A stretch of 64,000 nt of DNA, from assembly GCF_014650595.1 (NCBI RefSeq), contig NZ_BMVG01000015.1, positions 62,001-126,000 of the forward strand, read 5' to 3'. Source of the DNA: Streptomyces alanosinicus (GTDB taxonomy: Bacteria; Actinomycetota; Actinomycetes; Streptomycetales; Streptomycetaceae). The translations under genes and the position numbers were made by a program. Each line of letters starts with the position of its first letter. Within the stretch, counting starts at the first letter, position 1. A model generated the notes under the pieces. The model saw only the letters and a list, made by a program, of their open reading frames with translations. It had not been told where the DNA came from and did not search any database. Positions 25,644 through 34,998 of this stretch are shown here, piece by piece.

Positions 25644-26420
25644 TCAGCTCCCGTACAGATAAGGGGTCGTGGTGCTCAGCGCCTGGAAGCCGAGCCGTTG
25701 CAGGATCGGACGGCTCATGGCCGAGGCGTCGACCTGGAGATACCGGTAGCCGTGGGCCGCGGCCACGCGGGCGCGATGGGCGACCAGGGCGCGATAGATG
25801 CCCCGGCCCCGCCAGCCCTCGGCGGTGCCGCCGCCCCACAGCCCGGCGAACGCGGTCCCGGGCACGAGCTCCAGCCGGGCGGCGCTGACGGGTTCGTCCC
25901 CGGCGAGCGCGACCACGGCGACGACCGTGCCCGGGTCGGCGGCCAGCCGGGCGAGCAGCCGGTGCCGCAGCCGGGTGCCGTCGGTGCCGAAGGCCTTCTC
26001 GTGCACGGCCACGACGAGTTCGACGCCGGCCGCGTCGGCGGCCTGTGCGAGCCGGATGCCCGCGGGCGGTTCGGCGTCCAGGGCGAGCCGCCCGGTCTCG
26101 GCGACCAGCAGCGTCTCCTCGGGCTCGGCCCGGAATCCGGCCGCGCCGAGCCGGGCGCCGAGGTCCGCCGGCCGGTCATGGCCGTAGAGCTTCCATTCGA
26201 AGGCGCGGCCGAGGCCGGTGAAGTACGCGATCTCGTCCTGGATCGCCCGGTCCGCGCCGGCCCGGTCCAGGGCGGACCAGAGCACGCCGTTCCAGCCCTG
26301 CGCGTCCGCGACCTGCCGCACCACCGTGCCGGACCGTTCGATCCGGGCCCCGGGGCCGTCGGGGGTCGCGCGCTCGCGCAGGTCACGGTCGTACAGAGCG
26401 AGTACCGCCGAGTGATCCAT
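25644..26420 (-). CDS. GNAT-family N-acetyltransferase
   Basis: 258 aa from ATG 26420 (MDHSAVLALYDRDLRERATP). The C-terminal half (about 130-258) is a GNAT fold: GIRLAQAADAAGVELVVAVH, then the acetyl-CoA loop GGTAEGWRGRGIYRALVAHR (Q/RxxGxG/A motif) near residue 210 and YRYLQVDASAMSRPILQRLGF. The N-terminal half is a family-specific extension. The acceptor substrate is unknown. The gene runs toward 25643 and is not obviously in an operon; the MerR gene lies 41 bases upstream on the same strand. Confidence 0.85.
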   Translation of the reverse strand: MDHSAVLALYDRDLRERATPDGPGARIERSGTVVRQVADAQGWNGVLWSALDRAGADRAIQDEIAYFTGLGRAFEWKLYGHDRPADLGARLGAAGFRAEPEETLLVAETGRLALDAEPPAGIRLAQAADAAGVELVVAVHEKAFGTDGTRLRHRLLARLAADPGTVVAVVALAGDEPVSAARLELVPGTAFAGLWGGGTAEGWRGRGIYRALVAHRARVAAAHGYRYLQVDASAMSRPILQRLGFQALSTTTPYLYGS

Positions 26421-26461
26421 GGGACCAGCACAACAGGAGCGCTCTGGTCCGGGCAACGGGA

Positions 26462-26833
26462 TTACCGCGGGTGCGGCCGTACGGCGGCCAGATAGGCGCT
26501 GAGTCGGTCCCGGTTCCTGGCCAGGCAGTCGATGCGGGACTGGATGCGCTCGATGTGCCCGTGGAGCAGGGCGGCGGTCTCCGGGGTGACGCACTCGGCC
26601 GGCGGATGGAGTTCGCCGGGGCCTGCGAGATACGGCAGGATCGCGCGGATCATCTCGGTGGTCAGGCCCGAGTCCAGGAGGCCGCGGATCTGCTGGACGT
26701 CGGCGACCGCGGACTCGGGGTAGCGGCGGTAGCCGTTGTCGCCGCGTTCGGGGTGGAGGAGGTCCTGCTCCTCGTAGTAGCGCAGCAGACGGGTGGGCAC
26801 ACCCGTGCGGTGGGACAGTTCACCGATCCGCAT
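26462..26833 (-). CDS. MerR-family transcriptional regulator
   Basis: 123 aa. Winged helix with the MerR signature MRIGELSHRTGVPTRLLRYY, EEQDLLHPERGDNGYRRYPE, then a coiled-coil dimerisation helix (about residues 80-118). It lacks the metal-binding Cys residues of metal sensors, so it belongs to the drug/oxidant-type MerR group. It is divergent from an MFS exporter; TTGACC (26854-26859) with a long spacer lies between them, the usual geometry for MerR activation. A drug-responsive exporter pair is likely. Confidence 0.9.
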   Translation of the reverse strand: MRIGELSHRTGVPTRLLRYYEEQDLLHPERGDNGYRRYPESAVADVQQIRGLLDSGLTTEMIRAILPYLAGPGELHPPAECVTPETAALLHGHIERIQSRIDCLARNRDRLSAYLAAVRPHPR

Positions 26834-26892
26834 GTCCGCCTCCGCCGCCGCGCTTGACCTTCACACTGATGTCAGGCTCCGACCATGCTCGC

Positions 26893-28200
26893 ATGACTGT
26901 GTCCTCCACGTCCTCCCAGGTCAAGGGCGATCCGCTGCCGTGGTCGGGGCTGCTGGCCCTGTCCTGCGCCGCGTTCATCGCCGTCATGACGGAACTCCTG
27001 CCGGCCGGCCTGCTGCCCGCGATGGCTCCCCCGCTCGGGGTCGCCGAGTCCCGGATCGGTTTCCTGGTCACCGCCTACGCGGCGGCCTCCTTCCTGGCCG
27101 CGGTCCCGGTCACGTCGGCCCTGCGCGGGCTGCCACGGCGGCCGGTGCTGTGCGGTGCCCTGCTGGGCTTCGCCGTGAGCGACGCGCTGGTCGCGCTGTC
27201 CTCGTCGTACCCGCTCACCTTCGCGGCCCGGCTGCTGGCCGGCGTGACGGGCGGCACGCTGTGGGCGATGCTGGTCGGCTACGCCGCCCGGCTGGTGCCG
27301 GCCGGGCGGCGCGGACGGGCCATCGCGATCGTGCTCGCCGGGATCACCCTGGCCCTGTCGCTCGGAGTGCCCGCCGGCACGGCGCTCGCGGGCGCGGTGG
27401 GCTGGCGGACGGCCTTCGCCGCGCTGGCCGTGCTCGCCGTCGTGCTGGTGGGGTGGATCCGGCTGTGTGCGCCCGGCTTCCCCGGCGAGCCGCCCCACGC
27501 GCGCGTGCCGCTCAGCCGGGTGGCCCGGCGCCCCGGTATCCGCCCGGTGCTGTCCGTGACCCTGTTCCTGTTGCTGGGGCACCAGGTGATGTACACCTAT
27601 CTCGCCCCGTTCGCCGCGCATGCCGGGTACGGCCGTACGGGCCCGCTGCTCGCGGTGTTCGGGGCGGCCACGGTGGCCGGGATCTGGCTCGCCGGAGCGC
27701 TGGTCGACCGGTATCCGCGCGCCACGCTGCTGGCCGCGCTCACCCTGTTCGGCGCGGTGCTGCCGGCCCTGGGCCTGTGCGCGCGGACGCCCGTGCTGCT
27801 GGTCGGCGCGGTGGCCCTGTGGGGCGTGGCCTTCGGCGGGGCGCCGACGCTGATCCAGAGCGCGCTGGTGGACGCCTCCGGGCCGGCGGAGGCCGATGTG
27901 GCGACCTCGCTGCAGACCACGGTGTACAACGCGGGCATCGCCGCCGGTTCGCTCACCGGCGGTGTGACGCTGGACGGGCTGGGCCCCGGCGCCCTGCCGT
28001 GGACCGCGCTGGCGCCGGCCGTGCTGGCGCTGGCGACGGTCGCGGCGGGCCGCCGGTACGCCTTCCCGGCGCGGCGGCACGGTCTCGCCCCAGGAGCGAA
28101 GGCGCCGGCCGCGCCCGGAAAGGCGCGGGGAACCGCGCGCCCGGCGGCGTCGCCGCCTGACCGAACACCCCCGGGCGTCAGCCGAGTTCGAGGGTGCTGA
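26893..28200 (+). CDS. MFS exporter (drug-efflux type) with an extended C-terminus
   Basis: 435 aa from ATG 26893. Twelve predicted helices. MFS motif A-like loop VTSALRGLPRRPVLCG near 75, RLLAGVTGGTLWAMLVGYAAR near 110 (motif B/C region), and LAPFAAHAGYGRTGPLLAVFG in helix 7-8; the pattern matches DHA1-type exporters such as the YdhP/AraJ group. The divergent MerR gene is the likely regulator. The last roughly 35 residues (APAAPGKARGTARPAASPPD..) come from a common GC-rich Streptomyces repeat (28118-28160), so the natural stop may have been lost and the tail extended. The gene end overlaps the convergent GNAT gene by 23 bases. Confidence 0.87.
   Translation: MTVSSTSSQVKGDPLPWSGLLALSCAAFIAVMTELLPAGLLPAMAPPLGVAESRIGFLVTAYAAASFLAAVPVTSALRGLPRRPVLCGALLGFAVSDALVALSSSYPLTFAARLLAGVTGGTLWAMLVGYAARLVPAGRRGRAIAIVLAGITLALSLGVPAGTALAGAVGWRTAFAALAVLAVVLVGWIRLCAPGFPGEPPHARVPLSRVARRPGIRPVLSVTLFLLLGHQVMYTYLAPFAAHAGYGRTGPLLAVFGAATVAGIWLAGALVDRYPRATLLAALTLFGAVLPALGLCARTPVLLVGAVALWGVAFGGAPTLIQSALVDASGPAEADVATSLQTTVYNAGIAAGSLTGGVTLDGLGPGALPWTALAPAVLALATVAAGRRYAFPARRHGLAPGAKAPAAPGKARGTARPAASPPDRTPPGVSRVRGC
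28118..28160. repeat. GCGCGGGGAAC-type Streptomyces repeat within the MFS 3' end
   Basis: GAAAGGCGCGGGGAACCGCG and the following CCGGCGGCGTCGCCGCC resemble the frequent Streptomyces intergenic repeat with core GGGGCGCGGGGAACTGCGCG. Another copy, in the opposite orientation, is at 48622-48667. Here it is translated as the tail of the MFS protein. Confidence 0.5.
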
Positions 28201-29032
28201 CACCGAACACGCGGTGCTGCGCGTGCTCGCGCACCGGCCCGGTGTACATCCGGGCGGTCTCGAACGAGGCCCGGAATCCGGCCTCTTCGGCGAGCGTCAC
28301 GCCGGCCGTGTTCGGCTCGGGCACATCGATGGCCACGTCGCGTCCGGCGGCCTCGGCCATGAGCGCGGCGAACAGGGCGCGGGCGTCGTCGGCGGTGTCC
28401 GCGAAGAGGGGACCGACACGCAGGCTGTCGCGGCCGGGGCGGAGCACGCCGTAGCCGGTGAGGCGGGTGCCGTCGTGGCGGACGAAGGCCCGGTGGCCGG
28501 GGCCGGTGAGCCACTGCGCGAGGAAACGCGGACGGTCGGCCGGGGTGCAGGCGCCGTCGTAGGCGGTGATCGCGGCGAGGTCTGCGGGACCGGCCGGCCG
28601 GATGTCCGCGGCCGGCTCGGTCTGCGGGGCGGCGCCGGTGAACCGGATGGTGCGGTAGGCGAGTTCGAAGCCGGACTGGCGATAGTTGTCCTGCTGGGCG
28701 ACGACTCCGTCGAGGCCCACGGTGCGGTCGCCGGCGTGCGCGAGGGCGGTCTTCCAGGTGGCGAGGCCGTGGCCGTGGCCGCGCAGGTCGGGGCGGACGA
28801 GGTAACAGCCCAGAAAGGCGTAGTCGGAGCCGTAGTTGACCACCGAGATGGCCGAGACGGGCTCGCCGTCGATACGGCCGAGGAAGAACCCGTCGGGGTC
28901 CTGCGCGAAGAACGCCGGCCCGTCGGACAGTCCGGGGTTCCAGCCCTCCGCCGCCGCCCATCCGGCGATCACCGGCCAGTCGGCGAGGGTGGCCTGGGTG
29001 AGGACGAGGTCGTGGGGGGCCGCTGAGGTCAT
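28178..29032 (-). CDS. GNAT acetyltransferase with C-terminal Acetyltransf_18-like domain
   Basis: 284 aa. N-terminal GNAT (about 1-130): LADWPVIAGWAAAEGWNPGL, substrate strand GSDYAFLGCYLVRPDLRGHG with the acetyl-CoA loop RGHGHGLATWK near 85. The second half (about 150-280), containing AITAYDGACTPADRPRFLAQ and VDVPEPNTAGVTLAEEAGF-like sequence, is the Acetyltransf_18 module often fused to such GNATs. The acceptor is unknown. Its start overlaps the end of the upstream membrane-protein gene by four bases (ATGA), so the two are coupled. Confidence 0.87.
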   Translation of the reverse strand: MTSAAPHDLVLTQATLADWPVIAGWAAAEGWNPGLSDGPAFFAQDPDGFFLGRIDGEPVSAISVVNYGSDYAFLGCYLVRPDLRGHGHGLATWKTALAHAGDRTVGLDGVVAQQDNYRQSGFELAYRTIRFTGAAPQTEPAADIRPAGPADLAAITAYDGACTPADRPRFLAQWLTGPGHRAFVRHDGTRLTGYGVLRPGRDSLRVGPLFADTADDARALFAALMAEAAGRDVAIDVPEPNTAGVTLAEEAGFRASFETARMYTGPVREHAQHRVFGVSTLELG

Positions 29033-29550
29033 CGATGCGCTCCATCTCCGCCGGAACCGGACTGTCGTCCCGCATCCTTCCGGATCAACACCGGCCGCGC
29101 CACGGCAGGATCAGCCGTTGCCGGTCCGGTTCCCCGGCCGGCCAGGGCGCGCAGCAGCGGACACAGCGAGACGAGGACGAACACCCCGAAGAGGGTGATG
29201 GGCAGCAGCCCGACCGGGCTCAGCAGCGCCGCCGGATCCGCTGTCACCCGGCGCCGGTTGACGTACCAGTTGGCGAGGACGTCCAGCGTCATCACGACCC
29301 CGGCCGCCCGGATGCCCGCGGGTCGCAGCCGCAGGGCCAGGACGGCGACCAGCGGGTCGAGGACGAGCAGGGCGTGGAAGAGCACCTGCAGGGGCAGCGG
29401 CCCGAAGCCCGTGTAGGCATGGAGCCCGCCGCGCACCAGACAGAGGGCGTGGTAGCAGGTCCCCTCCAGGAACCCGCCGACGTACACCACGAGTGTCCAG
29501 CGCGCCCGGCGCGGAAGTGCCCGCCATCGCCCGCGTATGCCGTCCGTCAC
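29029..29550 (-). CDS. Four-helix membrane protein of unknown function
   Basis: 173 aa, ATG 29550. Basic N-terminus (RGRWRALPRRARW), then hydrophobic helices at about 18-38, 50-72, 78-95 and 105-135 (SPVGLLPITLFGVFVLVSLC). A charged C-terminal tail of about 35 residues follows. Conserved-looking Tyr/His/Cys cluster GTCYHALCLVRGG near residue 32. No family recognised; it resembles small actinobacterial hypothetical membrane proteins. It is translationally coupled to the downstream GNAT gene (4-base overlap). Confidence 0.75.
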   Translation of the reverse strand: MTDGIRGRWRALPRRARWTLVVYVGGFLEGTCYHALCLVRGGLHAYTGFGPLPLQVLFHALLVLDPLVAVLALRLRPAGIRAAGVVMTLDVLANWYVNRRRVTADPAALLSPVGLLPITLFGVFVLVSLCPLLRALAGRGTGPATADPAVARPVLIRKDAGRQSGSGGDGAHR

Positions 29551-29670
29551 CGGATCAACCTACTGCACCCGGTGACACCGGCCGGCGGAGGGCGAACGGA
29601 CACGTGCGGCGGCGGGCGAACGATGCCCCACCGGTCCGGCGTCCGGTGGGGCCTTGGCCGGGGTGGTGGC

Positions 29671-30336
29671 TCAGCCGGTGCGGTCGGTGCGGCCCGTGCG
29701 GGAGCGGCGGTAGAGGACCGTGCCGGTGAGCAGCAGCGCGGCGCTGCCGGCGACCGCCGGGAAGATGATGTCCGTACCGGTGTGGGCCAGCGCGGACGTC
29801 GTCGGCCCGAGTGCCCGGGGCGGGCCGGGGTGGTGCTTCGTGGGGGGCTTGGGGGCCGCGTGGCGCGGGTGGTGGGGGGTGCGAGGCTGTCCGCCGGAGC
29901 CGTTGACCGACCGGTTGCCGGCGGCCGGGTTGCCCACCCCGACCACGTTGACGCTGTTGCCGCTGATGTTGACCGGGACATCGACGGGGAGCTGGATGCC
30001 GTTGCCGGAGAGCACGCCGGGCGCGTTCTTCGCCGCGCCGTGCGCGGACGCCCCGCCGTGCGCCGACGACCGGCCCCTCGTGTCCGGGCGGTTCGCGCAC
30101 GCGTTGCCGGCGGCGGGGTTGAGCAGCCCCACCACGTCCACGGTGTTGCCGCACACGTTCACCGGCACGTGCACCGGGAGCTGGATGCCGTTGCCGGAGA
30201 GCAGTCCGGGTGAGCCGGCCGCGGAGCCGTCGGCTGCGGAGCCGTCGGCCGCGAAGGCGGCGGACACCGGGAGCGCCACGGCCAGCGCCCCGGAGGCGGC
30301 GACGGCGATCACACCTTTACGGGTAGCCCGTCTCAT
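29671..30336 (-). CDS. Long chaplin with sortase signal
   Basis: 221 aa from ATG 30336 (AGGAAACCT upstream). Sec signal peptide (about 1-29), then two chaplin domains: copy 1 PGLLSGNGIQLPVHVPVNVC with a second Cys in GNACAN, and copy 2 PGVLSGNGIQLPVDVPVNIS ending GNRSVN without cysteines. A Pro/His-rich spacer leads to LAHTG near residue 187, a sortase recognition motif of the LAxTG class, then a membrane helix and RRSRTGR. This is the ChpA/B/C type: anchored in the cell wall by a class E sortase and helping amyloid chaplin assembly on aerial hyphae. No other chaplin or sortase gene is nearby. Confidence 0.93.
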   Translation of the reverse strand: MRRATRKGVIAVAASGALAVALPVSAAFAADGSAADGSAAGSPGLLSGNGIQLPVHVPVNVCGNTVDVVGLLNPAAGNACANRPDTRGRSSAHGGASAHGAAKNAPGVLSGNGIQLPVDVPVNISGNSVNVVGVGNPAAGNRSVNGSGGQPRTPHHPRHAAPKPPTKHHPGPPRALGPTTSALAHTGTDIIFPAVAGSAALLLTGTVLYRRSRTGRTDRTG

Positions 30337-30620
30337 AGGTTTCCTGCCTTCCACAACTTCGTCACGGGCACTCACCCGCACCCCATAAAACGCAGGAGCA
30401 CCATCCGAGTTATGGCTTATCGGTCTTTCACCCCGTCGAGCGACACTGTTATCGAACTGCATGTAAAGCCACTCAATGATCATTAACAGGAACAGAGGGT
30501 GCAAAGGGTACGACGGTGGGGGCCGTGCCGCTCGCCCGGAGGCGGCCGGTCCGGGCCCCGCTTATGGTGATCCGAAGGGCGCCGTCCCCGGTCCGCGACA
30601 GGCGTCCCGGGAGGCGATCG

Positions 30621-32222
30621 ATGCTGGCCAAGCTGTCGACACGGCCCGCCGTGCGGCGCTGCGCGGGTACCGGAGCCCTGACCCTGGCCCTGCTCGGCTC
30701 CGGACTGCCCGCGGCGGCCGCCGGTCAGCCGCAGCCCGACCTGACCCGGTTCTACCGGCAGAAGGTGACCTGGGCGGCCTGCCCGGGCCCGGAGATGCCG
30801 AAGGACCTGCAGTGCGGCAAGGTCACCGTCCCGCTCGACTACGCCCGGCCCCGCGCGGGCACGCTCGACGTGGCCCTGGCCCGCTATCAGGGCACCGGGA
30901 AGAAGCAGGGCTCGGTGCTGCTGAACTTCGGCGGGCCCGGCGGTGCGGGAATACCCGAACTGGCCGCCGACGGCCGGGAGTTCATGGACCTGACGAACGG
31001 CTACGACGTGGTCACCTTCGACCCGCGCGGCGTCGGCCGCTCCTCCCCGGTCAGCTGCGGCGAGGGCGGTGACGAGGCCTCCCAGGCGACGGCCGACCCC
31101 GATCTCGACCATCCCGCGGCGCTGCTCGCACAGTTGCGCAAGGCCGCCGCCGAATGCGCCCGGCACTCCGGCCCCGTCCTGCCGCACATCGGCACCGTGA
31201 ACGCCTCCCGCGACCTGGACGTGATCCGCCAGGCGCTCGGCGACAAGAAGCTCAACTACCTGGGTTTCTCCTATGGAACGCGGCTCGGCGCGGTGTACGC
31301 GGCACAGTTCCCGCACAAGGTCGGCCGGATCGCCCTCGACGGCGTGGACACCCTGACCGAGCCGCTGTCCGAGCAGGGGCTGGCCGGCGCCGAGGGGCAG
31401 CAGACCGCGCTGGACGATTTCCTGGACTGGTGTACGGCGGACGTCGCCTGTCCGTTCGGGCAGGACCGGCGTGCTGCCGGGGACCAGGTCGTGCGGCTGG
31501 TGCACTCGCTCGACGGGAACCCGGTCCCGAGCGACTTCGGCGGCTCCCTCTCCGGGCAGGACCTGGTGGGCGCCATCGGGCAGGCCCTCTACAGCAAGCA
31601 GCTGTGGCCCGCCCTGGAGCGCGCCCTGGCCTCCCTGGTCGACGACGGCGACACCCGGGGCGTGCTGACCTTCGCCGGCGGGGGCGCCACGAAGCCCGGC
31701 GCGGCACGGAGCGGCAGCGGCGGTCCGGTCGATCCGCAGGACGTCCCGACGGACAACCTCCCGGCCGCGCTGATGGCGATCGACTGCGCCGACGACCCCG
31801 ACCGGCCCGGAGCGGCACAGATAGCCAAGGACCTGAAGGATCTGCGGGCCGCGTACGAGCAGGCCTCACCGGTCTTCGGCCACTACCGGCTGACCCAGCT
31901 GCTCATGTGCTACGGCCGCCCGAAGGGCACCGACTTCATCCGTGACCGGGTCAAGCAGGTCCACTCGGCGAAGATGCTGCTCGTGGGCACGCGCGGCGAC
32001 CCGGCGACGCCGTACCGGTGGACCGTGGAGACGGCCGCGCGGCTCGGCCCGTCGGCCGTGGTGCTCGACAACAAGGGCGACGGACACACCGGCTACACCT
32101 CCTCCACCTGTGTGCACCGCACGGTCGGCGACTTCCTGCTCTACGGCTCCCTGCCGCCGAGCGGCAGCTCGTGCCCGGCGGACGGCCGCGAATGGAGTGA
32201 CAGCGAGAACACCACCAACTGA
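30621..32222 (+). CDS. Secreted alpha/beta-hydrolase, tripeptidyl-aminopeptidase (SlpD/E, Tap) type
   Basis: 533 aa; ATG 30621 has GGAGG six bases upstream. Signal peptide to about residue 30. The alpha/beta hydrolase core has the oxyanion motif NFGGPGGAG near 100, nucleophile Ser in YLGFSYGTRLGAVY near 215, Asp in LLVGTRGDPATPYRW near 450 and His in KGDGHTGY near 490, followed by the C-terminal TAP-like domain. Extracellular family members release N-terminal tripeptides from proteins such as growth-phase peptidases of Streptomyces. Two short Cys pairs may form disulfides. Monocistronic, or followed by the DUF4232 gene 131 bases on. Confidence 0.92.
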   Translation: MLAKLSTRPAVRRCAGTGALTLALLGSGLPAAAAGQPQPDLTRFYRQKVTWAACPGPEMPKDLQCGKVTVPLDYARPRAGTLDVALARYQGTGKKQGSVLLNFGGPGGAGIPELAADGREFMDLTNGYDVVTFDPRGVGRSSPVSCGEGGDEASQATADPDLDHPAALLAQLRKAAAECARHSGPVLPHIGTVNASRDLDVIRQALGDKKLNYLGFSYGTRLGAVYAAQFPHKVGRIALDGVDTLTEPLSEQGLAGAEGQQTALDDFLDWCTADVACPFGQDRRAAGDQVVRLVHSLDGNPVPSDFGGSLSGQDLVGAIGQALYSKQLWPALERALASLVDDGDTRGVLTFAGGGATKPGAARSGSGGPVDPQDVPTDNLPAALMAIDCADDPDRPGAAQIAKDLKDLRAAYEQASPVFGHYRLTQLLMCYGRPKGTDFIRDRVKQVHSAKMLLVGTRGDPATPYRWTVETAARLGPSAVVLDNKGDGHTGYTSSTCVHRTVGDFLLYGSLPPSGSSCPADGREWSDSENTTN

Positions 32223-32353
32223 TGACAGCAAGGACGCAACCGGGTAACAGGTGCGAATCCGGCACAACCTCCCGCCTGTTCCGGTCGTCACTCCGGGCAG
32301 GCGCCCTTCGGCCGCTCCATCCCGCTCACGTGCCCACGACAGGGGAGACCACC

Positions 32354-32884
32354 ATGCGCATCCGCGCCGCCCTCGCCGTACCCGCCGTCTCGGCCGCCAC
32401 GGCGGTCCTGCTGCTGACCGCGCCGCAGAGCCAGGCCGCCACGGGCCCTTCCCGCCCCGCCGGCTGCACCGAGAAGGCCCTGTCGATGCGGGCGCGGGCC
32501 GCGGCCGGCGACCCGACCGTGGTGCGGGTCAGCATCACCAACCACGGCGCCCGCGCCTGCGTTGTCGACCGTGTGCCCACGGTGACCTTCGGGAACCTGG
32601 ACGGCGCCGCGCTGCCGACGCCGGCGGGCGGCGCCGGCGCCTACCGGCTCGCGCCGGGCCAGAGCGCCTACGCCGACATCCGTACCATCGGCGACCCGGC
32701 GGACCCCGAGGCCCGCCGGGTGGACGCCGTGACCGTGGCCGCCTCGACCGCACACTGGGGCCGCTCCTTCACCGCCGGGCGGCTCGGCACCGGGAAGCGG
32801 GTCCTGGTGTGGGAGCCGGTGACGACATGGTGGCGGCCCTCGGCGGCGGCCGCGGACCGGGCCATCGGGCTCAGCCGAGGTTGA
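32354..32884 (+). CDS. Secreted DUF4232 protein
   Basis: 176 aa, ATG 32354 with GGGGAGACCACC upstream. Sec signal (about 1-28, ending SQAATG) without a lipobox Cys. The mature domain has the DUF4232 landmarks: Cys in RPAGCTEKALSMRARA, VVRVSITNHGARACVVD with the second Cys, then AYRLAPGQSAYADIRTIG. This beta-sandwich family is common in actinobacterial exported proteins; function unknown. The 3' end overlaps the convergent asparagine synthetase gene by 14 bases. Confidence 0.85.
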   Translation: MRIRAALAVPAVSAATAVLLLTAPQSQAATGPSRPAGCTEKALSMRARAAAGDPTVVRVSITNHGARACVVDRVPTVTFGNLDGAALPTPAGGAGAYRLAPGQSAYADIRTIGDPADPEARRVDAVTVAASTAHWGRSFTAGRLGTGKRVLVWEPVTTWWRPSAAAADRAIGLSRG

Positions 32885-34712
32885 GCTCGGGCGAGTAGAC
32901 GTCCAGCCAGCGCGCGAAGTCCAGCGTGCGCTCCAGCCCGCGCCGCCCGGCCTGGGTGTTGATCGGCTCCTCGCTCTCGGCGGCCTTGCGCAGCCGGTCG
33001 CGGTCGACGAGGTCGAAGACCCGGTGGGCGGGCTGCGCGATCAGGTCCTTGACCTGCTCCTGGAGGGCGCGGGCGTACCGCGGGTCCTGCGTGGAGGGGT
33101 ACGGGCTCTTGACCCGGTCGTAGACCGAGCGGGGCAGGACGTCCGCGGCCGCCTCCCGCAGCAGGCTCTTCTCCCGGCCGTCGAAGGACTTCAGCGCCCA
33201 CGGGGCGTTGTAGACGTACTCGACCAGCCGGTGGTCGCAGAACGGCACCCGGACCTCCAGGCCGACGGCCATGCTCATCCGGTCCTTGCGGTCGAGCAGG
33301 ATGCGCACGAAGCGGGTCAGGTGCAGATGGCTGATCTGCCGCATCCGGTACTCGAAGTCGCTCTCGCCGTCGAGCCGGTCGATGCCGGCGACGGCGGTGC
33401 GGTAGCCGTCGGCGACATAGCCGTCCAGGTCCAGGGACCTCGCGACGTCGGCGCGCAGCACGTCGGCGTCGTCACCGAAGTCGCGCCCGAAGCGGACCAG
33501 CCAGGGAAAGGTGTCGGCACGGCGCGCCTCCCCGTCGAAGAACTGCAGATAGCCGCCGAAGACCTCGTCGGCGGACTCGCCGGACAAGGCGACGGTGGAC
33601 TTCTCCCGGATGGCGCGGAAGAGAAGCAGCAGCGAGGCGTCCATGTCGCCGAAGCCGGCCGGCAGATCGCGGGCGCGGATCACCCGCTCGCGCACGGCGG
33701 GGTCGGCGAGGGACTGCGGGTCCAGCACGATGTCCTGGTGCTCGGTGTCGGCGAGCTTGGCCACGTCGTGCACGAAGGGCGTGTCGGGAGTGCCGCGCAG
33801 TTCGTCGGCGATGAAGTTCTCGGTCTGGCCCACGAAGTCGACGGCGAAGCTGCGCACCCGCTCACCCTGCGCGGCGAGCTGCCGGGCGGCTATCGCGGTC
33901 ATGGCGGAGGAGTCGAGGCCGCCGGAGAGCAGGGTGCAGCGCGGTACGTCGGCGACCAGCTGGCGGCGCACGATGTCGTCGAGGAGCGAGCGCACGGTGG
34001 CGATGCTGGTGTCGCGGTCGTCGGTGTGCGCACGCGTCTGGAGCCGCCAGTAGACGCGCGTGGACAGGCCTGAGCGGTCGAGGGTGACGACGGTGCCGGG
34101 CTCGACCTCGCGCATGCCGTCCCAGATCCCGTGTCCGGGCGTCTTGACCATGACGAGCAGTTCCCGCAGCCCGTCCAGCGTGACCCGGCGGCGGGCCAGC
34201 GGATTGGCGAGGATCGCCTTGGGCTCGGAGCCGAACAGGACGCCGTCGGAGGTGGGGTAGTAGTAGAACGGCTTGATGCCCATGCGGTCGCGGATCATCA
34301 CGAGCTTGTGGTACCGGCCGTCCCACACGGCGAACGCGTACATCCCGTTGAGCCGTTCGGCGACCGCGTCACCCCATTCGAGGTAGCCGTGCAGGACGAC
34401 CTCGGTGTCGGAATCGGTCGTGAACCGGTGGCCGCGGCCTTCCAGTTCGCGGCGCAGCTCGGTGAAGTTGTACGCCTCCCCGGAGTACACCATGGCCACG
34501 GTTCCCTCAGGGGTGTCGAGGGACATCGGCTGACGGCCGCCGGGGAGGTCGATGATCGCGAGCCGGCGATGGCCCAGGGCGGCGGGGCCCTGGACCCAGG
34601 TGCCACGGTCGTCCGGGCCGCGGCAGGCCATCGTCTCGGTCATCGCATCCAATGTGGTGACCTCGGTCGTCAGATCACGGTCGAAGGACACCCATCCGGT
34701 GATGCCGCACAT
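32871..34712 (-). CDS. asnB: Asparagine synthetase, glutamine-hydrolysing
   Basis: 613 aa from ATG 34712. The start is fixed by Cys2 (MCGITGWVSFDRDLTTEV), the N-terminal nucleophile of the glutaminase domain; the frame is open upstream but has no function. Glutaminase domain about 2-200 (RRLAIIDLPGGRQPMSLD, VYSGEAYNFTELRREL), then the ATP-pyrophosphatase synthase domain with the P-loop LLSGGLDSSAMTAI near 260 and SGESADEVFGGYLQFF near 390. It makes Asn from Asp, Gln and ATP. Length and architecture are normal for the long actinobacterial AsnB. No peptide-antibiotic genes adjoin it, so a housekeeping or developmental role is likely. Confidence 0.94.
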   Translation of the reverse strand: MCGITGWVSFDRDLTTEVTTLDAMTETMACRGPDDRGTWVQGPAALGHRRLAIIDLPGGRQPMSLDTPEGTVAMVYSGEAYNFTELRRELEGRGHRFTTDSDTEVVLHGYLEWGDAVAERLNGMYAFAVWDGRYHKLVMIRDRMGIKPFYYYPTSDGVLFGSEPKAILANPLARRRVTLDGLRELLVMVKTPGHGIWDGMREVEPGTVVTLDRSGLSTRVYWRLQTRAHTDDRDTSIATVRSLLDDIVRRQLVADVPRCTLLSGGLDSSAMTAIAARQLAAQGERVRSFAVDFVGQTENFIADELRGTPDTPFVHDVAKLADTEHQDIVLDPQSLADPAVRERVIRARDLPAGFGDMDASLLLLFRAIREKSTVALSGESADEVFGGYLQFFDGEARRADTFPWLVRFGRDFGDDADVLRADVARSLDLDGYVADGYRTAVAGIDRLDGESDFEYRMRQISHLHLTRFVRILLDRKDRMSMAVGLEVRVPFCDHRLVEYVYNAPWALKSFDGREKSLLREAAADVLPRSVYDRVKSPYPSTQDPRYARALQEQVKDLIAQPAHRVFDLVDRDRLRKAAESEEPINTQAGRRGLERTLDFARWLDVYSPELNLG

Positions 34713-34998
34713 GCGCTGCCTCCAGACTCCGGCCCGCCGCCGGCTCCGGCGCTCACCTGGGCTTTCCCTGGTGAGCCTGGGAGCGGCCGACAAACCAGTT
34801 GTATCGAGCACCTATGCGTCAAGCCTCCGTCGGTTGCCTGAGGCAGTCAACTCGGCGCCGACGCGGACGCCCCCTACACCCCCATCATTTCGGCCGTGTT
34901 TTGCTCGCGCGAAATCTGGCATCACCCAGGCCACCGGGACGACGCCGCCAGGAACCGGTCACAGGCAAAAACTTCACCAAGGTCGCCTTCGGGTGGAC

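Noticed and set aside
30475..30484. AATGATCATT palindrome upstream of the chaplin gene
   Set aside because: Ten bases only, AT-rich and isolated; too short to claim as an operator without conservation.
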